The position numbers and the translations under genes are program-made. Positions 27,910-37,064 of a stretch of DNA of 64,000 bases are shown one piece after another (position 1 is the first letter of the stretch; every line of letters begins with the position of its first letter). The DNA is from Lachnospiraceae bacterium (GTDB lineage Bacteria > Bacillota > Clostridia > Lachnospirales > Lachnospiraceae): positions 49,716-113,715 of the forward strand of contig JAFZRZ010000013.1 in the NCBI GenBank assembly GCA_017619635.1, given 5' to 3'. Below the pieces are notes generated by a model. The model saw only the letters and a program-made list of their open reading frames with translations. It did not search any database and was not told the DNA's origin.

Positions 27910-30166
27910 ACTTCCATCTGTATCTGTAGCTGGATGTCCAGTCGGGTTCCACAATGGAATTGTCCTTTACATACATATCATTTGAATCAAGCTGCATTCC
28001 GATCATCACTCTCCATTCACTGTCAGTAAGTCTGTCGGATATGGGCTGTTCAAACTGATAATAGTTAAACACTCCGCCTCTTCCAACATGAAGTTCACCG
28101 TCGATCGGATAAATGACATAAATGGTTGAGGCTCCTCCTATACCAAGCTGCAAGCATGAACCGTTGGGATCTGTTGCAACATCGGTTATAAGAGCCATCG
28201 GATACTCTTCCGCTGAAGCATAGTCTTTTCCGTACTTATTCTTTATCGTATCAAGCCAGAAATGCTCGAGTGTGCCGCCGTAACCTCTTATAAGCTCATA
28301 CTCATCATCTGTAAGCTTCTCGTTTTGAAGTTCCTTTACGGATATATCTCTAAGACTCTCAGAAAGTTCTGCCAGCCTGTAGAGACCTTCCTTATCCTCA
28401 CTGCTTATAACACCGAGGTTTTCAAGTCCTTCTGATGTTGTCCTGCTTAATGTATAGAGTCTGTCATACAGTTCCGGTTCCGGCTCAACATAGCCTCTGT
28501 CATCATATACGGTATCATCACCGCCTCCCATCTCAGCCATCATCTGCTTTGCATAGAGCACAGTGTCATGCTTTAATTCCGTATAACTTCCAAGATAACC
28601 TTCCAAACTCTTTTTCTGCCATTCCTCATTTGTCATAAATGAAGGATATCCCTCACCCTTAACGGTAAGAAGCGGACTTAAAGTATAAAGCCAGCCGCTG
28701 TAAAGGGATGATGTCCAGTAATCATGAGAATCCTTTACCTTTTCTCTTACTTTATCCATGTTTTCAAGATAGTTGGGATATTTGTCATTTCCCATATCTT
28801 TTAACAGATCAAGAGCAAGATCGGAACCCATAGCAGCAGGTACATCAAGTCCGTCAGGAAGCATCCTCTTTGAACCGTCGTCAGCCTCTTTAACCTGGCT
28901 GTAGCAAAGCTGTGTGAAAACTGCAGCATCAAGAGTAAATCTTTGTCCCATGAACCTGAAGCCTTTTGCTTCCTCAGTTTTATCGGTGGCACCGTTATCA
29001 TCATCAAATACGACCGAATTGATCTCGGGAGATCTTAATTTCTTGATCCCTTCAACATAATCATCAAAAGCTTTATCATTACCTTTTATATTCTCGTAAC
29101 TGATATCCGAATCATATGCGGCATCTATGACGGGAAGATAATCATAATAACCCAGATCATCGCTCTGACCCACAAAGAATGATGTCACCTCATAAACAGC
29201 TTCCCATTCATTCAGACTCTCCTTGTTATTCTCATCGTTCATGGCAAGAGTCATAAGAAAAGCAGATCTGTTCATCAGCTCACTTTTTTGAGCATAATTG
29301 GTCCTTCCGTACCACATCATGGTCCTGAAATAGTTTTCCAGTTCCTTATCACCTTCGTAATAACCTCTTGGCTTGTACTGGGAATAATCCTCATACTCAC
29401 CGGTTATCGAAGATGTATATATCCCTGATGCGCCAACTATGTTGCAGACCTCATCCACAACCTCACTTGAAGCATATTCCGGAAGAACAACACCGTCTGT
29501 TCCGAGAAGTCTGTTAGCGACTCCAAAATAGATAACATTTAATCTTGCCGCCTCTTCCCATTCGCTGCCCTTAAGAGCCTCATACTGTTCTTTTGAAGCA
29601 TTGAACATACCGACAGAGAGTTTTTTGATACTGTCTGAAAGAAACTTCTTCTCGGTATTCTCCTGAAGCATCGCAAAATACAGGTGATAAGTATGCATCA
29701 TCGAATCTGTTGTCACAAAGCTTCCGTACTGTGCATATCTGTTGAATTCATATATATCAAAGAATTCAGCACTGCTTCCCTCAACAACGACAAAATTGTT
29801 CGCGATAAGTTTCTCCTGGGCTTCCTCATTCAGATAAAGTCTCTCATGATCATATACATTGCCAAGGTCCGGATCAACACTGTAAGGAGCCACAGAAGGT
29901 GTATAAGACAGTTTATTCCTGTCATAGTCAATGGTAAGCATCTTTCGCTCGATGGAATTGACATCAAGAGTTTTGCTTTTCTTCTCTGTCTTTGAGTCCT
30001 TCTTTACTTTATCCTTGTCTGTTTCAACCTTTGTATTTTTATCACTCTGATCAACCTTGGAGGATACGTTTGTCATATAGAGTCTTGCCGCTATCACAGC
30101 AACCAGTGCAAACGCAGCCACACCTATAAGTATTCCCAGTATGATATTTCTAGTATTCTTTCCCAT
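27899..30166 (-). CDS. DUF3160-family cell-surface protein
   Basis: This 755-residue protein has an N-terminal membrane anchor (about 10-30), a Lys/Asp/Thr-rich linker (about 35-70) and a large DUF3160-type domain (for example FVTTDSMMHTYHLYF, WYGRTNYAQKSELMNRSAFLMTLA, GGVFNYYQFEQPISDRLTD). I know no established biochemical role for DUF3160. The gene overlaps the CapA-like gene by 11 bp, so the two surface proteins probably act together, perhaps in envelope polymer metabolism (inference). Confidence 0.82.
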   Translation of the reverse strand: MGKNTRNIILGILIGVAAFALVAVIAARLYMTNVSSKVDQSDKNTKVETDKDKVKKDSKTEKKSKTLDVNSIERKMLTIDYDRNKLSYTPSVAPYSVDPDLGNVYDHERLYLNEEAQEKLIANNFVVVEGSSAEFFDIYEFNRYAQYGSFVTTDSMMHTYHLYFAMLQENTEKKFLSDSIKKLSVGMFNASKEQYEALKGSEWEEAARLNVIYFGVANRLLGTDGVVLPEYASSEVVDEVCNIVGASGIYTSSITGEYEDYSQYKPRGYYEGDKELENYFRTMMWYGRTNYAQKSELMNRSAFLMTLAMNDENNKESLNEWEAVYEVTSFFVGQSDDLGYYDYLPVIDAAYDSDISYENIKGNDKAFDDYVEGIKKLRSPEINSVVFDDDNGATDKTEEAKGFRFMGQRFTLDAAVFTQLCYSQVKEADDGSKRMLPDGLDVPAAMGSDLALDLLKDMGNDKYPNYLENMDKVREKVKDSHDYWTSSLYSGWLYTLSPLLTVKGEGYPSFMTNEEWQKKSLEGYLGSYTELKHDTVLYAKQMMAEMGGGDDTVYDDRGYVEPEPELYDRLYTLSRTTSEGLENLGVISSEDKEGLYRLAELSESLRDISVKELQNEKLTDDEYELIRGYGGTLEHFWLDTIKNKYGKDYASAEEYPMALITDVATDPNGSCLQLGIGGASTIYVIYPIDGELHVGRGGVFNYYQFEQPISDRLTDSEWRVMIGMQLDSNDMYVKDNSIVEPDWTSSYRYRWKYEY

Positions 30167-30199
30167 AATCTCCTCTCATGCGTTCACCTTACGCCAAGA

Positions 30200-31624
30200 T
30201 CATGCATTTAACAGATTCTCTATCTCGTCGGTGTCACGCTCTCTTACGACGCTTTCAGCCCCGTTCTTTCCAAATACCATATCACTGGCGCATCCCTTTG
30301 CATAAGGCTTCCATACAGGCATAGGTGTGCCGTCTGCATCGTTTCCGTTTGGATCGCCAGTCTTTACAAAGTTACTCCAGTAGTTGCACATCTGTCTTGC
30401 AAGATCATAATGCCTTCCAACATAAGGTCTCCAGCACTTGGCAAGCGTTTCAAAGAAGAACCATAGTTCGCATGAATGGAAGGTTCCCGGGTTATCCTCT
30501 CCGGGTATGTCTGTATCAAATCTGTAATAGTATGTAGGCAGATCGACACCGATTTCTTTTCTCTTAAGTGCCAGATTCTTTATTGCCCATTCAAGTGCAT
30601 TTGCTCCGTTGCAGTTTGCGCTTATCTCCGGGAATTCATCAGCGGTGTTTCCTGCCATTATCGCAACGGGAAGTGCTTTTCCGCTTACGATTGCATCATA
30701 CGGATCACCCTTGCAGAATGTATCATCCTGAACCGTCATGAATCTTTTTAACATACCCATGGGAGTGAAATCGTTGCCACTATACTCAGCATACTTTTCT
30801 CTTATATACATTGCATCGAGTTCTCTTGCTTCCTCGAGAGTCTTTACACCCAAAAGCTCAAAGAAATCCTCACCCTTCTTTGCTGCATCTGCAAGCGAGC
30901 ATGGTTTGCTCAGTCCCCAGTTGCCGTCAATGCTCTTTACTATACCGCTCTGTATTATAGCTTTACTGAATAAACCTTTATTTCCCTCATATGCTATCTG
31001 GCTGAGCACGCTTCCGCCGCCTGCAGACTGACCGGCTATGGTCACATTTTCAGGATCTCCGCCGAAGTTGGCGATATTCCTGTGTACCCACTGTATACCG
31101 TACTGCTGGTCAAGATTTCCGAAGTTTGCAGGGAAGTCAGGCTGTTCCTTAATGATCTGCGGATGTGTCATGAAGCCGAGTGCGGCAAGTCTGTAATTGA
31201 CAGATACAACAACCACTCCTCTTCTTGCTACTCTCTCTCCGTCAAATTCCATCTCTGAAGGATATCCCCACTGAAGAGCTCCTCCAAAGAACCAGATGAC
31301 AACAGGAAGTTTCTCATCCTTTTTCTTTGCCGGTGTCCACACGTTAAGATACAAACAGTCCTCACTCATCTCTATCTCGGGATCAACATGCCATTCCTTA
31401 CAGTATATATCTGTTCCGAGTCCCGGAGTGTCCTGTACAGATATGGGAGCGAATCTGAAACAGTCTCTTATTCCTTCCCAGTTCTCAGCAGGCTGAGGTG
31501 CTCTCCATCTGTTCTTTCCCACAGGCGGTGCTGCAAATGGTATACCTTTAAATGCGGTAATCCTCGGATCGGCTGCCTCTATTCCTCTTACCTTACCGTT
31601 TTCAGTCTCCGTAACTCTAAGCAT
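30200..31624 (-). CDS. type B carboxylesterase
   Basis: This 474-residue serine esterase has the nucleophile elbow VTIAGQSAGGGS, the upstream oxyanion region VVIWFFGGALQWG, an acid residue candidate in GNTADEFPE and a histidine in GTFHSCELWFFFE. The N-terminal GKVRGIEAADPRITAFKGIPF is standard for the family. It lacks a signal peptide, so it acts inside the cell. The site is GGAGGAGA. With the GH43 enzyme 38 bp away it may deacylate or de-feruloylate imported hemicellulose fragments. Confidence 0.9.
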   Translation of the reverse strand: MLRVTETENGKVRGIEAADPRITAFKGIPFAAPPVGKNRWRAPQPAENWEGIRDCFRFAPISVQDTPGLGTDIYCKEWHVDPEIEMSEDCLYLNVWTPAKKKDEKLPVVIWFFGGALQWGYPSEMEFDGERVARRGVVVVSVNYRLAALGFMTHPQIIKEQPDFPANFGNLDQQYGIQWVHRNIANFGGDPENVTIAGQSAGGGSVLSQIAYEGNKGLFSKAIIQSGIVKSIDGNWGLSKPCSLADAAKKGEDFFELLGVKTLEEARELDAMYIREKYAEYSGNDFTPMGMLKRFMTVQDDTFCKGDPYDAIVSGKALPVAIMAGNTADEFPEISANCNGANALEWAIKNLALKRKEIGVDLPTYYYRFDTDIPGEDNPGTFHSCELWFFFETLAKCWRPYVGRHYDLARQMCNYWSNFVKTGDPNGNDADGTPMPVWKPYAKGCASDMVFGKNGAESVVRERDTDEIENLLNA

Positions 31625-31662
31625 ATTTAATTCTCCTCCAATCTCTTTTTTATTTATGATCT

Positions 31663-33069
31663 TTATACGATGAATTCTATTGATGCAAGGTTTACGTTGT
31701 TCCCGTATCCCTTATATTTTACATATATGTCATGAACGCCGTCAGAAAGATCAACATCCGTCTCATATCTTTCCCACACATTTGCATTCGGTATATCTTT
31801 TATAACACCAGCGATCTTACCGTCTAATCCGTCAATGATCTCAAAATCACCGCCGCCCATATATCCTCTGACAGTGATCGCCATCTTTTTAACGCCGCTG
31901 CAGTCAAATGATTTGAATCCGGCTGTCGTGTTATTTCTTATATCTCCGATATAACCCGGATTTTCATCCCCGTCCCTGCCATCCTGCATGACACGTGGCT
32001 GCCCAGGTCTTACATAGAGTTCCGGCTCATCCGTAAACAGATGACATGCTATGTATGCCGGATATACTCCCTCGCCCTTAAGAGGTCCTCCGTTTAGTCC
32101 GCAGCTGCTCATCGCTACCTGTGCGATAGAACCGTCATCGGCTATCACGATCTTTTCAGCGCATCCCTGTCTGCAATACCATGTGGTGTTTGTCTGTCTA
32201 TGATAGAAAATATACCAGTCATCGCCGATCTTTACTATGCTTCCGTGGTTATTACCGCCATAAGCCATTATACGGTCTTTTGCTTTGTAACTGTCCACGC
32301 CAACATCCGTATTGCTCACTACCACTCCGCCATAGACAAAATCCTTATCCGGCGATTTACTTGTTGCATAACAAAGCTCATGCATCCAGGTCGATGAATA
32401 TATAAGGTAATATGTATCATCAACCTTTCTTATAGAAGGAGCCTCAAAGAATGTATGTCCTTCAAAGCCTGTCCCTTCACCGTATTCACATCCGGGAGCA
32501 ACTATGACAGGAGCCTTTAAGATGGTTAGCATATCCTTGTCAAGCACGGTACACTGTGCACCTGTCCTGCTTTTATCTCCTCTTCCGCAAAATCCGGTAT
32601 AAAGATATGTCACATCTCCTTCTGTCAGGACCCCAGGATCAAACTGAGGCTCATCACCTTCTTTTTCACCCAGTCTTGTTCCGTCCTCATAATGTACATA
32701 TCCGTAAAACTCATATCTGCCAGCCGGCTTGTCACATACCGCAACGGAAACAATCGGAACATGATCCAGAACATAGTACAGATAATATCTTCCGTCAGGT
32801 CCCACTGTAACATCGGGTGCGTAAAGGCACATCTTTCCATCCTTGTTTAATGGATCTGATGTCTTTGGATATATAACACCCTCATATCTCCAGTCGCCAA
32901 GGTCATCCACGGGAGCTGAATAGCAGACATAATCGCCAAGACAGAACACATGGCCATTATACAGATCGTGTGATCCGTAAATATATACCCTTCCGTCAAA
33001 TACATAAGGCTCTCCGTCGGGTATGTATTCCCATGACGGCAAATACGGGTTAAAAGCTTGTTTTTTCAT
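31663..33069 (-). CDS. glycoside hydrolase family 43 with CBM6-like domain
   Basis: This 468-residue enzyme has a five-bladed propeller catalytic domain (about 1-310), with acidic residues in PYVFDGRVYIYGSHD, CLYAPDVTV and FFEAPSIRKV. A C-terminal beta-sandwich resembling CBM6 follows (about 340-468, ending GYGNNVNLASIEFIV). GH43 enzymes release arabinose or xylose from arabinoxylan or arabinan. No signal peptide is seen, so it acts on imported oligosaccharides. The ATG at 33069 is chosen by its GGAG site; the longer frame is rejected. It precedes the esterase gene in the same direction. Confidence 0.9.
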   Translation of the reverse strand: MKKQAFNPYLPSWEYIPDGEPYVFDGRVYIYGSHDLYNGHVFCLGDYVCYSAPVDDLGDWRYEGVIYPKTSDPLNKDGKMCLYAPDVTVGPDGRYYLYYVLDHVPIVSVAVCDKPAGRYEFYGYVHYEDGTRLGEKEGDEPQFDPGVLTEGDVTYLYTGFCGRGDKSRTGAQCTVLDKDMLTILKAPVIVAPGCEYGEGTGFEGHTFFEAPSIRKVDDTYYLIYSSTWMHELCYATSKSPDKDFVYGGVVVSNTDVGVDSYKAKDRIMAYGGNNHGSIVKIGDDWYIFYHRQTNTTWYCRQGCAEKIVIADDGSIAQVAMSSCGLNGGPLKGEGVYPAYIACHLFTDEPELYVRPGQPRVMQDGRDGDENPGYIGDIRNNTTAGFKSFDCSGVKKMAITVRGYMGGGDFEIIDGLDGKIAGVIKDIPNANVWERYETDVDLSDGVHDIYVKYKGYGNNVNLASIEFIV

Positions 33070-33153
33070 ATAAAAATCTCCGGTTCTCATAAATACGCAT
33101 AGTACCAAATGATATTATAACATAGGAGTTTTTATATAAAACCCGACAAACAA

Positions 33154-33186
33154 AAGACCTTTTACCGACAAACGATAAAAGGTCTT
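33154..33186 (-). terminator. terminator after the low-complexity protein gene
   Basis: A perfect 11-bp stem (AAGACCTTTTA and its complement, 33154-33164 with 33176-33186) is followed by a T-rich stretch on the minus strand. It lies downstream of the gene ending at 33218. Confidence 0.78.
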
Positions 33187-33217
33187 GATCATATCATATT
33201 CTGTTGGAGTATTAAGA

Positions 33218-33658
33218 TCAAACTGTTGTATCCAAAGTAGCTCCCGCTACAGCTGCACTCGCATCTGTATATGCTCCTGTGCTCGCATATAACTGCTTGC
33301 TGCTTTCGAGTATCTTGTCAAGATAATCCTTTGCTGAAGATACCTTTGTTGTTGCCGCATCAGTTGCTGCCACAGTATCAGTCTTGTTATCAGCTTCGGC
33401 TTTCTCTGTTGTAGCTGCTGTCTTCTTTGTTTCAGTCAGCTTAGAGAGGATATCCTGTGAGCTTGCCTGAGACTTCTTGCTGTCATCAGAAGAACTTATA
33501 TCACTGCTGTAATAAGCCTTCATAAGCTTTCCGTAACCGCCGCTCTTGATGCTGGCATAATCCGAAAGGTTGATGCCGTACATACTGTTTGAACTTGTCG
33601 CTTTCGAATTCATACTGTTAAATAAATAACTGTAATCATTTCTCATAGATATGTTCAT
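33218..33658 (-). CDS. Ser/Thr/Ala-rich low-complexity protein
   Basis: This 146-residue protein begins MNISMRNDYSYLFNSM and is rich in Ser, Thr, Ala, Asp and Lys, with no cysteine or tryptophan and no signal peptide. The composition resembles flagellar or other type III-exported proteins of motile Lachnospiraceae, but I cannot name the family. The start at 33658 follows a very good AAGGAGG site. It is monocistronic, with a strong terminator and a TGGTAC/GTACCA inverted repeat at 33703-33718 in its upstream region. Confidence 0.65.
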   Translation of the reverse strand: MNISMRNDYSYLFNSMNSKATSSNSMYGINLSDYASIKSGGYGKLMKAYYSSDISSSDDSKKSQASSQDILSKLTETKKTAATTEKAEADNKTDTVAATDAATTKVSSAKDYLDKILESSKQLYASTGAYTDASAAVAGATLDTTV

Positions 33659-33783
33659 ATTGACCTCCTTGTCAATCAACTCTACGAAAAATATACTTCC
33701 TCTGGTACTATGGTACCATTTTCATGCAAATATTTCAATGCCTGACAAAATATTCACAAAAAAAAGTTTATTACATACAATAC

Positions 33784-34788
33784 CTATCTGGACTTTTTAA
33801 GTCCGTATATACCGAATCCGGTATTCTCACTGTCAGTCATCCAGTAATAACCATTATCACTGTCATCTGTACTGTGATCATTGTCATCACCTTTACTGAG
33901 TACCGGTCTCTTTCCAGATGTGGAGATCTTGTTCTCCTCACGGTATTTCAACTTCCCTTCCTGGGCATTTGCATACCAGTCATATGTGTGACCTTCATTG
34001 TCCATGGTCATTATATAGATCTCACCGTTGTAATAACCGTTCTTAAACTCTCCGATCGCATTTGTAATGCATAAAGGACCAGTGATCTTTGAAGCTTCAA
34101 ACGTATAATGTTCCTGTCCCGAACCGTTTGGCAGATCGTTTTTGAACTGACCGTTGTACATATGCTCCACAACGCCTGTGTAAGGTCCGACTTTTGAGGG
34201 GCCTTTCACATATATGCGAAGCCACATACCTGCACCGCTTCTAAGTCCCTTGTTCCACTCGCCGAAATAATATGTATCATCTGCATATATGGCAAGTCCT
34301 TTTCCGTTGGGAACATTGTTTGCATCCACTTCTCCGTAATAGAAGAACTCATCACTTCCCGAAAGATCATTGGTGAGCATCCTCACCCTGTCAAGCCTTA
34401 TAAGATCCCCTACAGCATCAAGCTTGTAATCATCCCAGTATCCGTAAAGTTCCGCCATTTGGGAATCATTGTTCCTTACTCCTCTGCATGTTGCCTTGAC
34501 ATAGTATTCATTCTCTATATGGACAGCATCTGTAACCTCAGGAACAGTTTCCGTCTCTTTCACAGCAAGAGCCTGTTCTGCTTTGTTCACCGCTTCGTTT
34601 TCGTCGACCTTTGGCTCATCATTTTTAATGCCAAGATCATTAAGTTCTACCTTTTCGGTTTCAGGCTTTATCTTTATGATCGATGACGAAGAATCATCCA
34701 CTCTCATCAAAAGAACTATCGCTACGATCGCCAATATGATGATAAGTGATACTCCGCCTATCGCTATTATCTTATCCTGATTCTTCAC
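33784..34788 (-). CDS. membrane-anchored MORN-repeat protein
   Basis: This 334-residue protein has an N-terminal hydrophobic anchor (about 7-28), a charged linker, and MORN-like repeats in the middle (YYGEVDANNVPNGKGLAIY, FGEWNKGLRSGAGMW, YNGQFKNDLPNGSGQEHY and EFKNGYYNGEIYI). MORN repeats often bind lipid or support membrane-associated enzymes. The domain faces outward if the anchor is a signal-anchor. The start codon is a GTG with AGGAG rather far (12 nt) upstream. Partners are unknown. Confidence 0.72.
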   Translation of the reverse strand: MKNQDKIIAIGGVSLIIILAIVAIVLLMRVDDSSSSIIKIKPETEKVELNDLGIKNDEPKVDENEAVNKAEQALAVKETETVPEVTDAVHIENEYYVKATCRGVRNNDSQMAELYGYWDDYKLDAVGDLIRLDRVRMLTNDLSGSDEFFYYGEVDANNVPNGKGLAIYADDTYYFGEWNKGLRSGAGMWLRIYVKGPSKVGPYTGVVEHMYNGQFKNDLPNGSGQEHYTFEASKITGPLCITNAIGEFKNGYYNGEIYIMTMDNEGHTYDWYANAQEGKLKYREENKISTSGKRPVLSKGDDNDHSTDDSDNGYYWMTDSENTGFGIYGLKKSR

Positions 34789-34900
34789 AGCCCCACGCTG
34801 CTCCTTTCCATCTAACGATATAGGTTATTATATAGCAAGGCTTTAAAAAAGGATTTAAGTTTTTCTTAATTATGCTTTTTATTTATATAAATTTCCATAA

Positions 34901-34937
34901 ACAAAAATAAAGGATCCCGATTTATCGGAACCCTTTT
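34901..34937 (-). terminator. ancestral tRNA-Pro terminator left of the element
   Basis: An imperfect 13-bp stem with wobble pairs (34909-34921 with 34924-34936) is followed on the minus strand by a T-rich run. It resembles the terminator at 37095-37133 in sequence, as expected if the left copy is the original chromosomal terminator of tRNA-Pro, displaced by the integration. Confidence 0.7.
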
Positions 34938-34945
34938 ACCTGTTT

Positions 34946-34989
34946 AGTCGGAATGACAAGACTCGAACTTGCGACCTCTTCGTCCCTAA
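34946..34989. repeat. attL: 44-bp direct repeat (tRNA-Pro 3' half)
   Basis: The repeat is identical to 37138-37181. It corresponds to tRNA-Pro nucleotides 32-73 plus two downstream bases, so homology stops exactly at the first base of the anticodon loop. It is not a functional tRNA because the 5' half is missing. Confidence 0.93.
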
Positions 34990-35111
34990 TTCCAATAAAC
35001 TTTGTCCCTAAACGCTTATTATCTGTTAAATCCTCTTAGCTATTGCTTTTCTCAAATCCAATTAATACAATATAACACTCAATACAACAAAATAATACAT
35101 CATATTTACAC

Positions 35112-35136
35112 AAAATGTTAGAACAAATGTTAGAAC
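35112..35136. repeat. left arm-type repeat (25 bp)
   Basis: This is a 25-bp copy shared exactly with 37065-37089. Internally it is two tandem copies of ATGTTAGAAC separated by AA. Paired repeats at both ends inside the att sites are the expected arm-type binding sites of the integrase N-terminal domain. Confidence 0.8.
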
Positions 35137-35323
35137 AAAAATCAAGCCATAACCATCATACACTTTTTCAAATATAACGGAGACATAAAGGAGACATGGC
35201 GCATTTTATATGTGTATTATCCATGATATATTTGTATCATAAGAATTCACGTGAATAGATATGTAATAGCTTTAACAAAAGCTTGCATCAAAAAAGAAAC
35301 ATAATACAGTTGATAATACAAAT

Positions 35324-35361
35324 AAGGATTATCCTCATTTCAGGGGGATTCTCCTTTTTTT
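35324..35361 (+). terminator. plus-strand terminator upstream of the hairpin array
   Basis: A stem of 9 pairs with a two-base internal mismatch (aagga-atcc / ggat-tcctt) is followed by seven T residues at 35355-35361. No plus-strand gene lies before it within the element, so it may end transcripts of genes that have been deleted, or act as an attenuator. Confidence 0.65.
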
Positions 35362-35405
35362 GTATGCCGTGCCACGTTCAGTCTATTGCAACTATTTAAC
35401 AGTTT

Positions 35406-35532
35406 GTTAAGGCAGCGCCTTAACGCAAGGTGCAGGAGGAAGGCTCCTGCTGGGTTGCAAGGGCAACGCCCTGCTCCGATCCAAGGCGAAGCTTTGGCCC
35501 AGTCGTATGTCGTTGCGACATTCGGTACTGGG
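35406..35532 (+). other. array of five hairpins (candidate structured RNA or DNA site)
   Basis: Within 127 GC-rich bases there are five consecutive inverted repeats: 35406-35424 (8 bp, 3-nt loop), 35432-35450 (7 bp), 35457-35474 (5-7 bp), 35481-35497 (7 bp) and a nested pair at 35498-35532 (6 bp outer, 6 bp inner). The array ends 71 bp before the xis start codon. The reading frame crossing it has no start context. It could be a leader RNA, a recombination directionality site, or a relic of an origin or transfer site. Confidence 0.7.
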
Positions 35533-35603
35533 TATTATCTGCCGTTTCACACAGGAAAATTTATAAGCGTTTTTTGCCGAGCAAAAAGGAAATGGAGGAA
35601 TAT

Positions 35604-35831
35604 ATGGAATTCACAAATTTATTAGAAAGCTATAATGATGTTCTGGTTCCAGAAGATATACAAGAAATATTACATACGGGAAGAAATACAGTATATAACT
35701 ATTTAGCCAATGGAATCATAAAGTCTATAAAGGTTGGTGGCAAATATCGTATACCCAAACTCTATCTTCTTGAATATATGTATCCAGAAATCGATTTCTG
35801 TCAAGGAGGTGATTCTTATAGCAAGACCTAA
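35604..35831 (+). CDS. xis: excisionase-like HTH protein
   Basis: This 75-residue DNA-binding protein has a MerR/excisionase-type winged helix (PEDIQEILHTGRNTVYNYLANGIIKSIKVGGKYRIPKLYL). It would bend DNA at the element ends and bias the integrase toward excision. The ATG at 35604 follows GGAGG by 5 nt; a longer frame begins inside the hairpin array and is rejected. It overlaps the proposed integrase start by 14 bp. Size and position match Xis of Tn916-type elements (about 67 residues). Confidence 0.85.
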   Translation: MEFTNLLESYNDVLVPEDIQEILHTGRNTVYNYLANGIIKSIKVGGKYRIPKLYLLEYMYPEIDFCQGGDSYSKT

Positions 35832-37026
35832 GAAAAATGGGAAGCGTGCTACAGGAATTCAAAGTAAGAAAGGATTCTTGTATATAGTCACCACCAAAAG
35901 TATTACTAAAAACGGCATAAAGAAAATCGAGAGGAAATGGCATGCTACAGGCCTAAAAGATACACCTGAAAACATCAAAAAGGCATCACAATTAAGAACC
36001 AAAATCCTTGAAGATTTACAAAGTAACAACACGCCAACTATTGATAAAAATATTTCTGTCAGTGAGTATTTGGATTACATACTCGAAAAGAAAAAAAGAG
36101 AAATTGCAGACACCACTTATTGCAATTATTTATATCGGTCAAAGAAAATAAAGGATTACTTTGGTTTAACAAAAGTAAAGAGTATAAATGAATCACTTAT
36201 TGCAACTTTTTTTGATGATCTTTTTTTGCAGGACAATGTTCAGCCAAGAACCGTAAAAGACATCAAAGTGTTCTTTTCGAGTGTGATGGATTATGCAGTT
36301 AAGGATGGAATTATAGTTAATAATCCTATCCCAAATGTTGAAGTGAATAAGAATTTAGCTGCAACATTCGCAAAAAACAAGTTAAGTGATAATCAATTCT
36401 TTTCATACGATGAAGCAATGCTTTTCTTAAACAGAGCTAAAGACCATGAACTATACGAATTATTCTATGTAACATTATTCTTCGGTCTTAGGCGTGAAGA
36501 AGTTCTAGGATTAAAATGGTCAGCTATTGATTTTAACGGTCAAAGAATGAAAATAAATCACACTGTAACCAAAGGAATATCTATCAACAGAACCAACACA
36601 ACAAAGACAGAATCAAGCAATCGTGAATACCCTTTATCTGACGAACAGATTAATATGTTTAAAAAGCTCAAGCAACAAGAAAATAGAAACAGAAAACTCT
36701 TCAAAAATGACTATTATGATAGTGATTATGTTTTTAAGCATGTTGATGGAAGTTTATATTATCCGGATTACCCCACAAAGGCATTCGGAAAAATCATAAA
36801 AAGCACTCCAGAATTACCACAGGACATAACCTTTCATGGTCTAAGAAAATCTTGTGTTTCAATCCTGGTTCATGAGGGTCTCGATGTAAAGAGCATTCAA
36901 AAATGGGTAGGTCACGCAGATATAAACACAACTTTAAAAATATACGCAATTGTAAAAGACCAGACGGCTAAAAAAGAAGTTTCTGAAGCAATGAAGAATA
37001 TTATTCACTTAAAAGATTACAGATGA
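35818..37026 (+). CDS. int: tyrosine recombinase (integrase), Tn916-like
   Basis: This protein of about 402 residues has an N-terminal arm-binding domain (ARPKKNGKRATGI...), a SAM-like core-binding domain and a catalytic domain. Catalytic residues are visible: Arg in FFGLRREEV, His-x2-Arg in FHGLRKSC, His in KWVGHADINTT and Tyr in LKIYAIV. The length matches Tn916 Int (405). The start is odd: AAGGAGG at 35803-35809 is followed at 8-nt spacing by ATA (35818). The nearest normal in-frame start, TTG at 35734, has no proper site and overlaps xis by 98 bp. Base composition is more AT-rich than that of its neighbours. Confidence 0.88.
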   Translation: MARPKKNGKRATGIQSKKGFLYIVTTKSITKNGIKKIERKWHATGLKDTPENIKKASQLRTKILEDLQSNNTPTIDKNISVSEYLDYILEKKKREIADTTYCNYLYRSKKIKDYFGLTKVKSINESLIATFFDDLFLQDNVQPRTVKDIKVFFSSVMDYAVKDGIIVNNPIPNVEVNKNLAATFAKNKLSDNQFFSYDEAMLFLNRAKDHELYELFYVTLFFGLRREEVLGLKWSAIDFNGQRMKINHTVTKGISINRTNTTKTESSNREYPLSDEQINMFKKLKQQENRNRKLFKNDYYDSDYVFKHVDGSLYYPDYPTKAFGKIIKSTPELPQDITFHGLRKSCVSILVHEGLDVKSIQKWVGHADINTTLKIYAIVKDQTAKKEVSEAMKNIIHLKDYR

Positions 37027-37064
37027 GCGTACTATTCACACAAGATAAAGAACTAATTAACCGA

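Noticed and set aside
34946..34989. A second tRNA gene
   Set aside because: Only the 3' half (base 32 onward) is present; there is no acceptor 5' strand or D-arm. It is the att repeat left by integration.
35430..35603. An N-terminal extension of the xis protein
   Set aside because: The longer frame runs through the five hairpins, has an unusual composition and no proper start; a GGAGG site marks the ATG at 35604.
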